Shown one piece after another: positions 1-6,734 of a DNA stretch of 10,694 nt. Below the pieces are notes generated by a model. The model saw only the letters and a list, made by a program, of their open reading frames with translations. It searched no databases and had not been told where the DNA came from. Location: positions 1 through 10,694 of the forward strand of contig DASWAT010000007.1 of NCBI GenBank assembly GCA_036390995.1, in the 5' to 3' direction. Position numbers and translations under genes: made by a program. The DNA is from DASQQQ01 sp036390995 (GTDB taxonomy: Bacteria; Actinomycetota; UBA4738; HRBIN12). How positions within the stretch are numbered: position 1 is the first letter of the stretch; the number at the start of each line of letters is the position of its first letter.

Positions 1-246
1 TCCTGGCACCTTCTCGCCCCCGACGGCCGTACCTACTCGGGCGGCCAGGCCGTGTCGCCACTGGCCCGGCTGCTGCCGGCCGGCGCGCCGATCGCCTGGC
101 TCGCGAGCGCGTTCCCTCGAACGACGGATCGTGCCTACTGGTGGGTGGCCAGGCACCGCGACCGCCTGGGCCGCGCCCTCGGTGAGCGGGTCTGCGCAGT
201 CGACCCGGTACGGCGGCCGCGCCGGAGGTCGGAAGGTGCCGGCTGA
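1..246 (+). CDS. DCC-family (DUF393) thiol-disulfide oxidoreductase, C-terminal part
   Basis: The reading frame is open from the first base and ends at TGA 244-246, leaving 81 visible codons. The pattern seen is that of the second half of DCC/DUF393 proteins: a short LLAPDGRTYSGGQAV segment, a leucine/proline helix (LARLLPAGAP), an aliphatic stretch ending in a proline (WLASAFPR), then an aromatic-arginine block (AYWWVARHRDRLGRALG). Family knowledge: these small proteins carry a DxxCxxC-like motif at the N-terminus and are presumed thiol-disulfide oxidoreductases. That motif would lie upstream of the window, so activity cannot be judged. The last 20 or so residues are arginine-rich and not family-like, probably a variable tail. 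The next gene follows on the same strand after 186 bp, so co-transcription is possible but not shown. Confidence 0.7.
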   Translation, partial: SWHLLAPDGRTYSGGQAVSPLARLLPAGAPIAWLASAFPRTTDRAYWWVARHRDRLGRALGERVCAVDPVRRPRRRSEGAG

Positions 247-432
247 AGACCTATGGGTCGAATCGGGTGACGCGACGCTTACCACCTGGCGAGGGGGCCC
301 GTCAGCGTGAACCGCAGGCCGTTCCCCGCCGATGCGAACAGACCTCCCTCGACGAGCCACTCACGAGAAGGAAGGAATCGTTCCGGCGGAGCGTTGCGGT
401 CCCCGACGGCATCCGAAGAAGGAGGATCGGCG

Positions 433-1392
433 ATGGCAGACACGATGAAGGCGTTCGGGTTGGCGGACGAGGGCTCCACGGCCGGGTTCCTGGAGGTCCC
501 GGTTCCGCAGGTCGGGGCCGGCGAGGTCCGGGTTCGCGTCCGGGCGTCGTCGGTAAACGGGTTCGACGCGTTCGTGGCGACCCGCATGGCGCGTGGCTCG
601 ATGGAGCACCGCTATCCCGTGATCGTGGGCCGGGACTACGCGGGTGTGGTGGACGCCGTCGGGGAGGGCGTCGATCGTTTCGCCGTCGGCGACGAGGTGG
701 CCGGGATCGTGCCGCCGGCGCCGTACCTCGCGAGCGGCGCCTACGCGGAGTTCCTCACCATCCCCGATGCCGGCTTCGTCGAACCGAAGCCTGCGAACCT
801 CGCCTACGAGCAGGCCGCATCCGTCGGCCTCGCCGCCCTTACAGCGCTCGTGTCCGTCGACCATGTCGCGCCCTCGAACGGGTCGAGAGTCCTGATCGTC
901 GGCGCGACCGGCGGCGTCGGCACCTATGCGGTGCAGCTCGCGGCCGCGCGCGGCGCGAGCGTCATCGCCACGGCCCTGCCCAAGGATGAGGAGTGGATCC
1001 GAGGGCTCGGCGCCCACGAGACGGTGGACTACTCCGGTGATGTGCCGGCGACGGTTCGCAAGCGCGACCCGGACGGGATCGAAGGTTTGATCGTGGCCGT
1101 GCATGTCGGCGAGGGGTTCGGGGCGTTGACCGAGATCGTCAAGGACGGCGGCAAGGTCGCGAGCACCGTGGGCGGTGCGGACGTCGACGCGATCGCGACC
1201 CGTGGGATCTCCGCCTCGAACGTGTTCGCCCAGGGCGATCCGCAGCCGTTCGGGGCCGTCATGCAGCTGGCAGCTGAGGGCTCGCTCACGGTGCCGATCA
1301 CGAAGACCTACGCGTTCGACGAGCTGCCGCAGGCGCTCGGCCTCGTCGGGAAGCGGAGCTCGCGCGGAAAGCTCGCGATCATCGTGGCCTAG
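433..1392 (+). CDS. Zinc-free MDR-family NADP-dependent quinone-type oxidoreductase (MDR 1)
   Basis: A complete 319-residue medium-chain dehydrogenase/reductase of the quinone oxidoreductase type (COG0604-like). The N-terminal catalytic GroES-like fold covers about residues 5-125 and includes the GRDYAGVVDAVGEGV segment (67-80) and VGDEVAGIVP. The Rossmann part begins near 150 with the nucleotide motif GATGGVG at 157-163, followed by LGAHETVDY near 192-200, the usual end of the cofactor-binding region. The cysteine/histidine zinc ligands of alcohol dehydrogenases are absent. Family knowledge predicts NAD(P)H-dependent reduction of quinones or activated alkenes; the substrate is unknown. The start at 433 is chosen because AAGGAGG at 419-425 sits seven bases upstream. 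A longer frame from 307 adds 42 residues with no family resemblance. ATG 445 (MKAF) is the alternative start but is less well placed. Confidence 0.88.
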   Translation: MADTMKAFGLADEGSTAGFLEVPVPQVGAGEVRVRVRASSVNGFDAFVATRMARGSMEHRYPVIVGRDYAGVVDAVGEGVDRFAVGDEVAGIVPPAPYLASGAYAEFLTIPDAGFVEPKPANLAYEQAASVGLAALTALVSVDHVAPSNGSRVLIVGATGGVGTYAVQLAAARGASVIATALPKDEEWIRGLGAHETVDYSGDVPATVRKRDPDGIEGLIVAVHVGEGFGALTEIVKDGGKVASTVGGADVDAIATRGISASNVFAQGDPQPFGAVMQLAAEGSLTVPITKTYAFDELPQALGLVGKRSSRGKLAIIVA

Positions 1393-1569
1393 CGGGACCG
1401 CGGGAAGGTTGTCCCTCGCCACATCACGTCCCAGCTGCAAAGCGAGGACCATCGTCGCGAAAGCGAGGAGACAGTCGGTCGACTGCGGGTCCTTGAGGAT
1501 CCCCGGCCGAAGAACCACGCCAGAGCTGGGATGACCTTCTTGGACAACGAGCCGCACCCTGAGGGATGA
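1393..1569 (+). pseudogene. Decayed partial copy of the small alpha-beta barrel gene at 2309-2608
   Basis: Bases 1438-1489 match 2486-2537 at 48 of 52 positions. The intact copy reads QSEEQLRESEETVGRLR; here the same phase reads QSEDHRRESEETVGRLR. Three of the four differences change the amino acid (gac/gag, cat/cag, cgt/ctt) and one is silent, which fits a copy no longer under selection. Upstream bases from about 1400 keep only a faint resemblance to the REKGHFLSVTFW part, with about one extra codon. Downstream of 1489 similarity stops and the frame runs in unrelated residues to TGA 1567-1569. The fragment follows the MDR 1 stop codon directly in the same frame, with no start codon or ribosome site of its own. 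The real limits of the remnant are probably about 1400-1490; the outer ends given are only frame limits. Confidence 0.55.
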
Positions 1570-1649
1570 GTCGGGGTTCACTCCAGCGAAGGTGTTGGCC
1601 GTCGACCAGAGTCCTCGCCAAGGCGACGGCGGCGAGCGAAGTGGATGGC

Positions 1650-1883
1650 TCAGAGGTGAACGACGGGGCAGGTCAGGGTTCGGGTGACGCCGGCGACGGC
1701 TTGGACCTTGGCGACGATGAGCTTGGCGAGCCCGTCCATGTCCGCGGTCTCGGCCCGCGCGATGACATCGTAGGGGCCGGTCACCACCTCCGCGAAACGG
1801 ATGCCGGGGATGTTGGCGACCGCGCCTGCAACCTCTGCAGCCCTTCCGACCTCGGCCTGGATGAGCACGTATGCCTGCACCAT
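1650..1883 (-). CDS. Stand-alone Lrp/AsnC ligand-binding (RAM) domain protein
   Basis: A 77-residue protein that is only the effector-binding beta-alpha-beta domain of Lrp/AsnC regulators. The sequence begins MVQAYVLIQAEVG, passes through AGAVANIPGIRFAEVVTGPYDVIARAE (the glycine-rich GPYD turn is a hallmark), then a helix AKLIVAKVQAVAGV and the closing strand TRTLTCPVV. Full Lrp proteins are about 150 residues with an N-terminal winged helix, which is missing here. Family knowledge: such orphan domains form dimers and higher oligomers, bind amino acids or related ligands, and may modulate full-length Lrp proteins. The start at 1883 is chosen over ATG 1889 because AGGGAGGG (1890-1897) lies six bases upstream of it and directly abuts the earlier ATG. 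No full-length Lrp gene is seen nearby, so its partner and ligand are unknown. Confidence 0.85.
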   Translation of the reverse strand: MVQAYVLIQAEVGRAAEVAGAVANIPGIRFAEVVTGPYDVIARAETADMDGLAKLIVAKVQAVAGVTRTLTCPVVHL

Positions 1884-2308
1884 CGCCATCCCTCCCTGGC
1901 GGCGAGGACACCTCCATCATCGGCCGCATCCTCAGAGAACACAAATGGAGGTCCGGGTTCGAGGAAAGGCGCGCGATCGGAGCTGCCGGAGGAGCGCCTC
2001 GATCGCAGCGGCTGTACGGAGCGGGCGACGGCGTGGGATCTCCCGAGGCCTGGTCCGGGCCGTGGGCAGCGCGAGTGGGTTCCCGCGGCATGCCCGGGCT
2101 TCGGCCGCCCGGGGATGGTTGACCCGTCACGTTGGCTATCCACGTGCTGGGCGGAGAACCCGAAGATACCGAGGGGGCGGAAATACCCCCCGGGCAGGTC
2201 TTCCCCCATGGACATCCGAGACCCCTGGTCCGCATCGGCGCCGCTGGGGGTAGTGTGCGTAGAGCGTCCTCTATCATCCCCGCGGAAACCGAGCGCGCGA
2301 CCACGGGG
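1884..2308. other. Non-coding stretch between the divergent Lrp-domain and alpha-beta barrel genes
   Basis: About 425 bp without a convincing gene; open frames on both strands are arginine/proline/serine-rich with no family pattern. It should hold the promoters of both flanking genes. Weak candidates: on the minus strand TTGTGT (1939-1944) and GATGAT (1916-1921) are 17 bp apart, ahead of the Lrp-domain gene. On the plus strand TAGTGT (2251-2256) could be a -10 box for the downstream gene, followed by a short inverted repeat TAGAG-cgtc-CTCTA at 2260-2273. None of these is strong. A run of Gs and Cs near 2172-2192 can pair weakly. Nothing else was recognised. Confidence 0.4.
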
Positions 2309-2608
2309 GTGCCAGGATTGTTCGCGAGAGTAACCAGACTCGAAAGTCCTCCCGAGCAGCTTGAGGCCAGGATGCTCCTGACTCAAGAACGGCTGATACC
2401 GGCCGCCAGCAAGCTCGACGGGTTCGAGGGCGGAGTCTGGCTAGTCAATCGAGAGAAAGGCCACTTCCTGTCCGTCACCTTCTGGCAAAGCGAGGAGCAG
2501 CTTCGCGAAAGCGAGGAGACGGTCGGTCGACTGCGGGGGCTCGCCCTTCGCAAGGTCGGAGGCACCATCGAGTCGGTGGAACGCTACGAGGTCCTTGCTC
2601 AGCTCTAA
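2309..2608 (+). CDS. Small dimeric alpha-beta barrel protein (antibiotic biosynthesis monooxygenase-like)
   Basis: A protein of about 99 residues with the ferredoxin-like pattern of ABM-type dimeric alpha-beta barrels: first strand LFARVTRLES, a helix EQLEARMLLTQERLIPAASK, the DGFEGGVWLVNRE strand-turn-strand, SVTFWQSEEQLRESEETV (strand then helix, with the common W-S-E-E-L-R-S-E pattern), and a final strand SVERYEVL. Family members include small heme-degrading or quinone-forming monooxygenases and many uncharacterised proteins; the substrate here cannot be told. The GTG at 2309 is chosen because it is the last start just ahead of the conserved first strand; no strong ribosome site precedes it, and TTG 2318 is an alternative. 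The frame is open upstream to 2132 but that part is not protein-like. A decayed copy of its 3' part lies at about 1400-1490. Confidence 0.72.
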   Translation: MPGLFARVTRLESPPEQLEARMLLTQERLIPAASKLDGFEGGVWLVNREKGHFLSVTFWQSEEQLRESEETVGRLRGLALRKVGGTIESVERYEVLAQL

Positions 2609-2653
2609 GGCGCATCCTAGAGGCCAGGATCAGGCAAGCTTGGCAGCCAGCCC

Positions 2654-2672
2654 ACCGAAGGCACGCTTCGGT
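2654..2672 (+). terminator. Candidate hairpin terminator after the alpha-beta barrel gene
   Basis: A perfect 7-bp stem ACCGAAG / CTTCGGT with a 5-base loop begins 45 bases after the stop codon at 2608 and is followed by a short T-rich TCTT. It lies between two convergent genes, where a terminator is expected. The T tract is weak, so the call is tentative. Confidence 0.35.
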
Positions 2673-2716
2673 TCTTGGCGGTACCACAGCTCATGCCCGC
2701 CGGCTCCGTTGTCGGT

Positions 2717-4090
2717 TCACAGGCCCATCCTGCTCCGCGGCAAGAACCTGCCCCGCCCCTCCTTCCCGTGGAACTCGCCGTTCTCGACGAGGACGTCTCC
2801 TCGCTGGAGGACGACCTCCGGAAGGCCCTTCACCGTCATCCCCTCGAAACAGGAGTAATCGACGTTCATGTGGTGGGTCTCGGCGGAGATGACTCGCTCG
2901 TGGTTGGGATCGAACAGCACGATGTCGGCATCCGAGCCCGGAGCGATGGTGCCCTTGCGCGGGTACAGCCCGAACATCTTGGCCGGAGCCGTGGCGACGA
3001 GCTGCACGAACCGGTTCAGTCCGATCCGCCCGTCGTGCACACCCTGGAAGATCAGCGTGAACCGGTCCTCGACGCTCGGCAGACCGTTCGGGATCTTCGA
3101 GAAGTCGCCCTTGCCCAGGTCCTTCTGACCCTTGAAGTTGAACGGCGCGTGATCGGTGGCCACGATCTGCAGGTCGTCCTGTCTGAGACCGGACCAGAGT
3201 TCCTCCTGGTGGTCCTTCGGCCGGAGCGGGGGCGAGCAGACGAACTTCGCCCCTTCGAATCCGGGCCGCGCCATGTCGTCCTGGGAGAGGTAGAGATACT
3301 GCGGGCAGGTCTCTGCGTACGCCGGCAACCCTCGGTCCCGGGCCTCGCGAACCGCATCCAGCGCGTCGCGAGAGGACAGATGCACGATGTATGCGGGGGT
3401 GCCGGCGAGCTCTGCGAGCTTGAAGGCCCGATGCACCGCCTCGCCCTCCATCGCCGCGGGCCGGGTCAGTCCGTGGTTCACGGGATCGGTCTTGCCCTGC
3501 GCGACGAACTGCTTGACGAGCACGTCGATCGGGCCCCCGTTCTCCGCGTGGATCATCATCAAGGCCCCGCTGTCGGCGGCCCGCTGCATCGCCCTGAAGA
3601 TGGACGCGTCGTCCAGCATGAACACGCCGGGGTAGGCCATGAACAGCTTGAACGAGGTGACGCCCTCGTTCACCAGCTCGTCCATCTCTTCCAGGACCTG
3701 GTCGTTCACCTCCTTCACGATCATGTGGAACCCGAAGTCGGTGTACGCCTTCTGAGCCTTCTCGTGCCAGAGGTCGAGGCCCTGCCGGAGCCCCTCGCCG
3801 GTGCCCTGGAGGGCGAAATCGACGACCGTGGTGGTGCCCCCGAACGCCGCGGCCCGGGTGCCCGTGCCGAAGTCGTCCGAGCAGAAGGAACCCCCGAAGG
3901 GGAGGTCGAAGTGCGTGTGCGGGTCGACGCCCCCCGGCATGACGTATCGGTCGGTCGCGTCGATCACCCTGTCGGCCTCGACCGGGATGCCGACACCGAT
4001 GGCCGCGACCTTCTCGTCCTCGATCACGACGTCGGCCCTCGTCGTGTCGCTGGCGGTGACGACGGTGCCGTTCTTGATGAGCGTCCTCAC
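2717..4090 (-). CDS. hydA: Dihydropyrimidinase / hydantoinase (amidohydrolase family)
   Basis: A 457-residue cyclic amidohydrolase of normal family length. The expected binuclear metal site is complete: HTH at residues 58-60, the lysine that becomes carboxylated at K148 (SFKLF), H181 (MMIHAENG), H237 (IVHLSS) and D313 (ATDHAPF). Y153 in the MAYPG segment matches the usual substrate-loop tyrosine. Family knowledge: the enzyme opens 5,6-dihydrouracil or dihydrothymine to the N-carbamoyl-beta-amino acid in the cytoplasm; some members act on 5-substituted hydantoins. The GTG start at 4090 overlaps the stop of the upstream nitrilase gene in a GTGA, which suggests translational coupling. A frame running further upstream is only a shadow of that gene. 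Pathway context supports pyrimidine catabolism, but a hydantoinase role cannot be excluded from sequence. It is the last gene of the operon. Confidence 0.95.
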   Translation of the reverse strand: MRTLIKNGTVVTASDTTRADVVIEDEKVAAIGVGIPVEADRVIDATDRYVMPGGVDPHTHFDLPFGGSFCSDDFGTGTRAAAFGGTTTVVDFALQGTGEGLRQGLDLWHEKAQKAYTDFGFHMIVKEVNDQVLEEMDELVNEGVTSFKLFMAYPGVFMLDDASIFRAMQRAADSGALMMIHAENGGPIDVLVKQFVAQGKTDPVNHGLTRPAAMEGEAVHRAFKLAELAGTPAYIVHLSSRDALDAVREARDRGLPAYAETCPQYLYLSQDDMARPGFEGAKFVCSPPLRPKDHQEELWSGLRQDDLQIVATDHAPFNFKGQKDLGKGDFSKIPNGLPSVEDRFTLIFQGVHDGRIGLNRFVQLVATAPAKMFGLYPRKGTIAPGSDADIVLFDPNHERVISAETHHMNVDYSCFEGMTVKGLPEVVLQRGDVLVENGEFHGKEGRGRFLPRSRMGL

Positions 4091-4932
4091 GGCAGCAGCT
4101 CCGTGAGCTCGCCGTAGGTCTCGGGCCGCCGGTCCCGCAGGAACTGCCACGTGTCCCGGACCTCGCGGATCTTGTCGAGGTCGAGGTCCGCCACGAGCAC
4201 CTCGTCCTCGGAGTCCGAGGCCCGGGCGATGATCTGGCCGCGCGGGTCGCAGAAGTACGAGGATCCGTAGAACCTGGCGGAGGAGAGCGGTTCCTCCACG
4301 CCGACCCGGTTGATCGCGGCGATCCAGTAGCCGTTGGCCACGGCGTGCGCCGGCTGCTCGAGCTCCCACAGGTACCTCGAGAGCGACTCGACCGTCGCGG
4401 AGGGGTTGAACACGATCTCGGCCCCCTTCAGCCCGACCTGCCGCGCCACCTCGGGGAAGTGTCGGTCGTAGCAGATGATGAGCCCGATCCGACCGACCGA
4501 GGTGTCGAACGCCGGGTACCCGAGGTTGCCCGGCTTGAAGTAGAACTTCTCCCAGAAGCACGGCCCGACGTGGGGGATGTGGGTCTTGCGGTACTTGCCG
4601 ACGAGCGTCCCGTCGGCCTCGATCACCGCCGCCGAGTTGTAGTACACACCCGTCTGTGCTTCCTCGTACCAGGGGACGATCAGGACCATGGCGTGGTGCC
4701 TGGCGACCTCGCGCATCCGCGTGATCGTGGGGCCGTCTTCGGGCTCGGCCGTCCGGTACCACTTGGGATCCTGCTCGGCCGGGAAGTACGGGCCGTGGAA
4801 GATCTCCTGCAGGCACGTCACCTTGGCACCGTCGGCGGCGGCCTTGCCGATCAGCTCGACGTGCTTCTGGATCGCCTCCTCCTTGGGCATGTTCGCGTAG
4901 CACTGGATCACGGCCGCTCGAACCGTCGTCAT
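4087..4932 (-). CDS. Nitrilase-superfamily amidohydrolase, probable beta-ureidopropionase / N-carbamoylase
   Basis: A complete 281-residue carbon-nitrogen hydrolase. The catalytic triad is visible: E43 in CLQEIF, K116 in YRKTHIP and C154 in IICYDRHFPE, with the supporting glutamate E128 (FWEKFYF). Length matches the short nitrilase-superfamily amidases. Family knowledge: members hydrolyse N-carbamoyl groups, giving ammonia, CO2 and an amine or amino acid; N-carbamoyl-beta-alanine, N-carbamoyl-D-amino acids and N-carbamoylputrescine are all substrates in this branch. The adjacent dihydropyrimidinase, whose product is an N-carbamoyl-beta-amino acid, favours a beta-ureidopropionase role. The ATG at 4932 is preceded by GGAGGT (4941-4946) at good spacing. 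Its stop overlaps the start of the next gene by four bases, and it lies 54 bp after the luciferase-like gene in the same direction. Confidence 0.9.
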   Translation of the reverse strand: MTTVRAAVIQCYANMPKEEAIQKHVELIGKAAADGAKVTCLQEIFHGPYFPAEQDPKWYRTAEPEDGPTITRMREVARHHAMVLIVPWYEEAQTGVYYNSAAVIEADGTLVGKYRKTHIPHVGPCFWEKFYFKPGNLGYPAFDTSVGRIGLIICYDRHFPEVARQVGLKGAEIVFNPSATVESLSRYLWELEQPAHAVANGYWIAAINRVGVEEPLSSARFYGSSYFCDPRGQIIARASDSEDEVLVADLDLDKIREVRDTWQFLRDRRPETYGELTELLP

Positions 4933-4986
4933 GTCCGACCACCTCCACCGGGGAGCGTCCCCGGACGTCGGCCCCGCGATCGCCCG

Positions 4987-5979
4987 TCAGGCGAACGCCG
5001 GGATCAGCTGGTTCCCGAAGCTCTCGATCACCCCCGCGGGGTCATCGACCATGGAGTAGATGTTGAACTGATGCACTCCGAGGGCCTCCAGCTCCTTGAG
5101 CTTGGCCAGGCACTGCTCGGTCGTCCCGATCACGCAGAAGCGATCGACCACCTCATCGGAGACGAACTGGGCGTGCTCGGCTCCGGTCCGCCCGTGGTCC
5201 GAGTAATCGTAGTGGTCGCGGGCCTTGATGAAGTCGGTGAGCTCCTTCGGGAGCTCGGTGGTGCTGTAGCGGTTGACCAGGTCCACCACGTGGTTCGACA
5301 CGAGCGCCGGAAACCACCGCACCTGCTCCCGAGCGTGGGGCAGGTCGTCGGTGACGTACGCAGGGGCCGCGCTCATGATCTGGATGTCCTCGAACCGCCG
5401 GCCGGCCTCGGCCGCGCCTTCTCTCACGTACCGAAGCGACCATTCGATGATGTACGGGTCGGCGAGTTGCATGATGAGCCCGTCGGCCACCCGCCCCGCG
5501 CACCGGAGCGCCTTCGGACCGTAGGCCGCCACCCACACCGGGAGGGTGCCGGTGGCCCACTTCAGCCGGGTGGGGGTGCCGTCGTAGTCCACCTCCCTGC
5601 CTTCGGCCAGGTCCTTGATCGCGCGACACGCCGCCTCGAGGTGCTCGACGCTGACCGGTGGCTTGCCGATCACCCGTCTCGCGCTGTCGCCGCGGCCGAT
5701 CCCCATGACCATCCTTCCCCCCGAGATCTCGTTCAGGGTGGCCAACGCGCTCGCCGTCACCGTGATGTCGCGCGTCGCCGGGTTCGTCACGCACGGCCCG
5801 ATCCGGATCCGGTCGGTGTTCGCCGCGATCAGGGCGAAGACCGGATACATCTCCTGCCACAGGACGTGCGAATCCCATGCCCAGACGTACTCGAACCCCT
5901 TGTCCTCGGCCAGCCTCGCCCACTCGACGACTCGGGACGCCGGCGGGTCGAGCATGAACGTGACGCCGAAGGAGAGCAT
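4987..5979 (-). CDS. Luciferase-like (Mer-type) F420/flavin-dependent oxidoreductase
   Basis: A 330-residue member of the luciferase-like monooxygenase (LLM) superfamily in the branch close to methylene-tetrahydromethanopterin reductase. Visible landmarks: the first barrel strand SFGVTFM, ARLAEDKGFEYVWAWDSH (19-38), RIGPCVTNPATRD, the GGRMVMGIGRGDSARR segment (87-102) that forms part of the F420/FMN pocket, LPVWVAAYGPKALR (146-159), and a C-terminal GTTEQCLAKLKELEALGV helix typical of the family. It resembles the CPS_4043-type family (TIGR03842) as I recall it; that assignment needs a profile search. The substrate is unknown. It is the first gene of the operon with the nitrilase and dihydropyrimidinase, so a redox step in pyrimidine or hydantoin breakdown is a reasonable inference. 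AAAGGAGT (5986-5993) is placed six bases before the ATG. No clear promoter was found upstream. Confidence 0.88.
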   Translation of the reverse strand: MLSFGVTFMLDPPASRVVEWARLAEDKGFEYVWAWDSHVLWQEMYPVFALIAANTDRIRIGPCVTNPATRDITVTASALATLNEISGGRMVMGIGRGDSARRVIGKPPVSVEHLEAACRAIKDLAEGREVDYDGTPTRLKWATGTLPVWVAAYGPKALRCAGRVADGLIMQLADPYIIEWSLRYVREGAAEAGRRFEDIQIMSAAPAYVTDDLPHAREQVRWFPALVSNHVVDLVNRYSTTELPKELTDFIKARDHYDYSDHGRTGAEHAQFVSDEVVDRFCVIGTTEQCLAKLKELEALGVHQFNIYSMVDDPAGVIESFGNQLIPAFA

Positions 5980-6350
5980 CCCCCGACTCCTTTCCGGAGG
6001 GTAGAAGTCTGCTCCATCGCGCCCGTCGCGTCACCCCACGGTCGCCGCGCCGTACCGCAAGCGCGTCCGAGACCCCGTCCGCTGAGCTCAGCGTCCTGCC
6101 TCCCTCACCATCCCTACGAGTACCGCCCGGAGGTGCGATTCCGCCTCGGGTGCGAGGGCACACCGGAGGCCTCTCGGGGTTCCGTGCCAAGCATCAATCC
6201 TCACCGACAAGGGCAAGTGGTGGAGCTCAGCTTCATGGAACAGCGGTGTCCGCTTCGAGGTCCACCCGGAGGATCTCACAGGCGTCGGCAAGCCGGCGCG
6301 GGACAGCCCGAAGGTTGGCGGAGGCTCCTCGGATCGGGCGGCGCCGGATC
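5980..6350. other. 371-bp stretch without an assured gene, upstream of the pyrimidine-type operon
   Basis: It should contain the promoter of the luciferase-like gene, but no convincing -35/-10 pair was found. The minus-strand frame ending at 6088 has a faintly protein-like end (residues such as APEAESHLRAVLVGMVREAGR), and a neighbouring minus frame ending near 6235 reads RRLADACEILRVDLEADTAVP. Together these could be a small frameshifted gene remnant, yet there is no start with a ribosome site and no family was recognised. A 12-bp palindrome GCTGAGCTCAGC at 6081-6092 is within chance expectation. Confidence 0.35.
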
Positions 6351-6689
6351 TCAGTCCGATGAGTTCCCGATCGCCGTCGCAACGGCTGCCCGCGCCTCGC
6401 CGCTCGCACCCAGGTAGGTCTGGAGTCCCATCTGCTTGAGCATGTGCGTCATCCCCATGCCCATGTGATTCGCGACGACGGCGTCGACGTGGTGATCTTG
6501 GAGGAAGCGAGCCACACGCGCGTGATGGGAGCCCTCGGTTCCGACGTCGTGGAGCGCGCCCCATCCGACGTCGAACTCTTGCCAGTCCGCAATCCCGTTC
6601 GCCGTCGCTTCCGCGATCGCTACTCGATCCGCGCGACCCCACCGCGGGTCGATCAGACCTTCGACGGTCACGGGAACGCAGACCACCAT
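6351..6689 (-). CDS. NifX/NifB C-terminal-like (dinitrogenase iron-molybdenum cofactor domain) small protein
   Basis: A 112-residue single-domain protein of the NifB/NifX cofactor-carrier fold (PF02579 type). Seen: first strand VVCVPVTVEGLIDPRWGRADRV, matching the family pattern of strand, loop, D-P-R-F/W-G-R-A; then VGWGALHDVGTEGSHHARVARFLQDHHVDAVVANHMGMGM and the closing MLKQMGLQTYLGASG. Family knowledge: relatives bind or carry iron-sulfur or molybdenum-iron cofactor precursors in nitrogen fixers, but stand-alone versions are widespread in organisms lacking nitrogenase and their role is unknown. The middle part is rich in histidine and methionine (H47, H55, H56, H66, H67, H75, M76, M78, M80), possible metal ligands. 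The ATG at 6689 has AGGGAGGT (6698-6705) eight bases upstream. No nif genes are near. It may be co-transcribed with the downstream operon, but a 371-bp gap argues against this. Confidence 0.82.
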   Translation of the reverse strand: MVVCVPVTVEGLIDPRWGRADRVAIAEATANGIADWQEFDVGWGALHDVGTEGSHHARVARFLQDHHVDAVVANHMGMGMTHMLKQMGLQTYLGASGEARAAVATAIGNSSD

Positions 6690-6725
6690 CTCGATCGACC
6701 TCCCTCGCCTCGGTGGCAACGGTCG

Positions 6726-6734
6726 AAGCTAGCA
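6726..6734 (-). promoter_or_regulatory. Candidate extended -10 promoter of the NifX-like gene
   Basis: On the minus strand the sequence reads TGC-TAGCTT, an extended -10 element (TGn followed by TAnnnT). It would start transcription around 6719, about 30 bases before the ATG at 6689. No good -35 box was seen, as expected for an extended -10 promoter, but also as expected by chance. Confidence 0.3.

Noticed and set aside
307..432. Longer N-terminus for MDR 1 from 307
   Set aside because: The extra 42 residues are low-complexity and unlike the family; a good ribosome site fits the ATG at 433.
361..2304. Very long minus-strand open frame (647 codons)
   Set aside because: It runs antisense through MDR 1 and out of phase with the Lrp-domain gene, is rich in R/P/G/H, and shows no family pattern. 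High GC makes stop codons rare.
6081..6092. Perfect 12-bp palindrome GCTGAGCTCAGC as an operator
   Set aside because: A few palindromes of this size are expected by chance in 10 kb, there is no second copy, and no promoter is evident next to it.
4345..6417. Plus-strand open frame of 690 codons, and a 480-codon frame at 2675-4117
   Set aside because: Both are antisense to the well-supported operon genes and have R/H/V/D-rich shadow composition.
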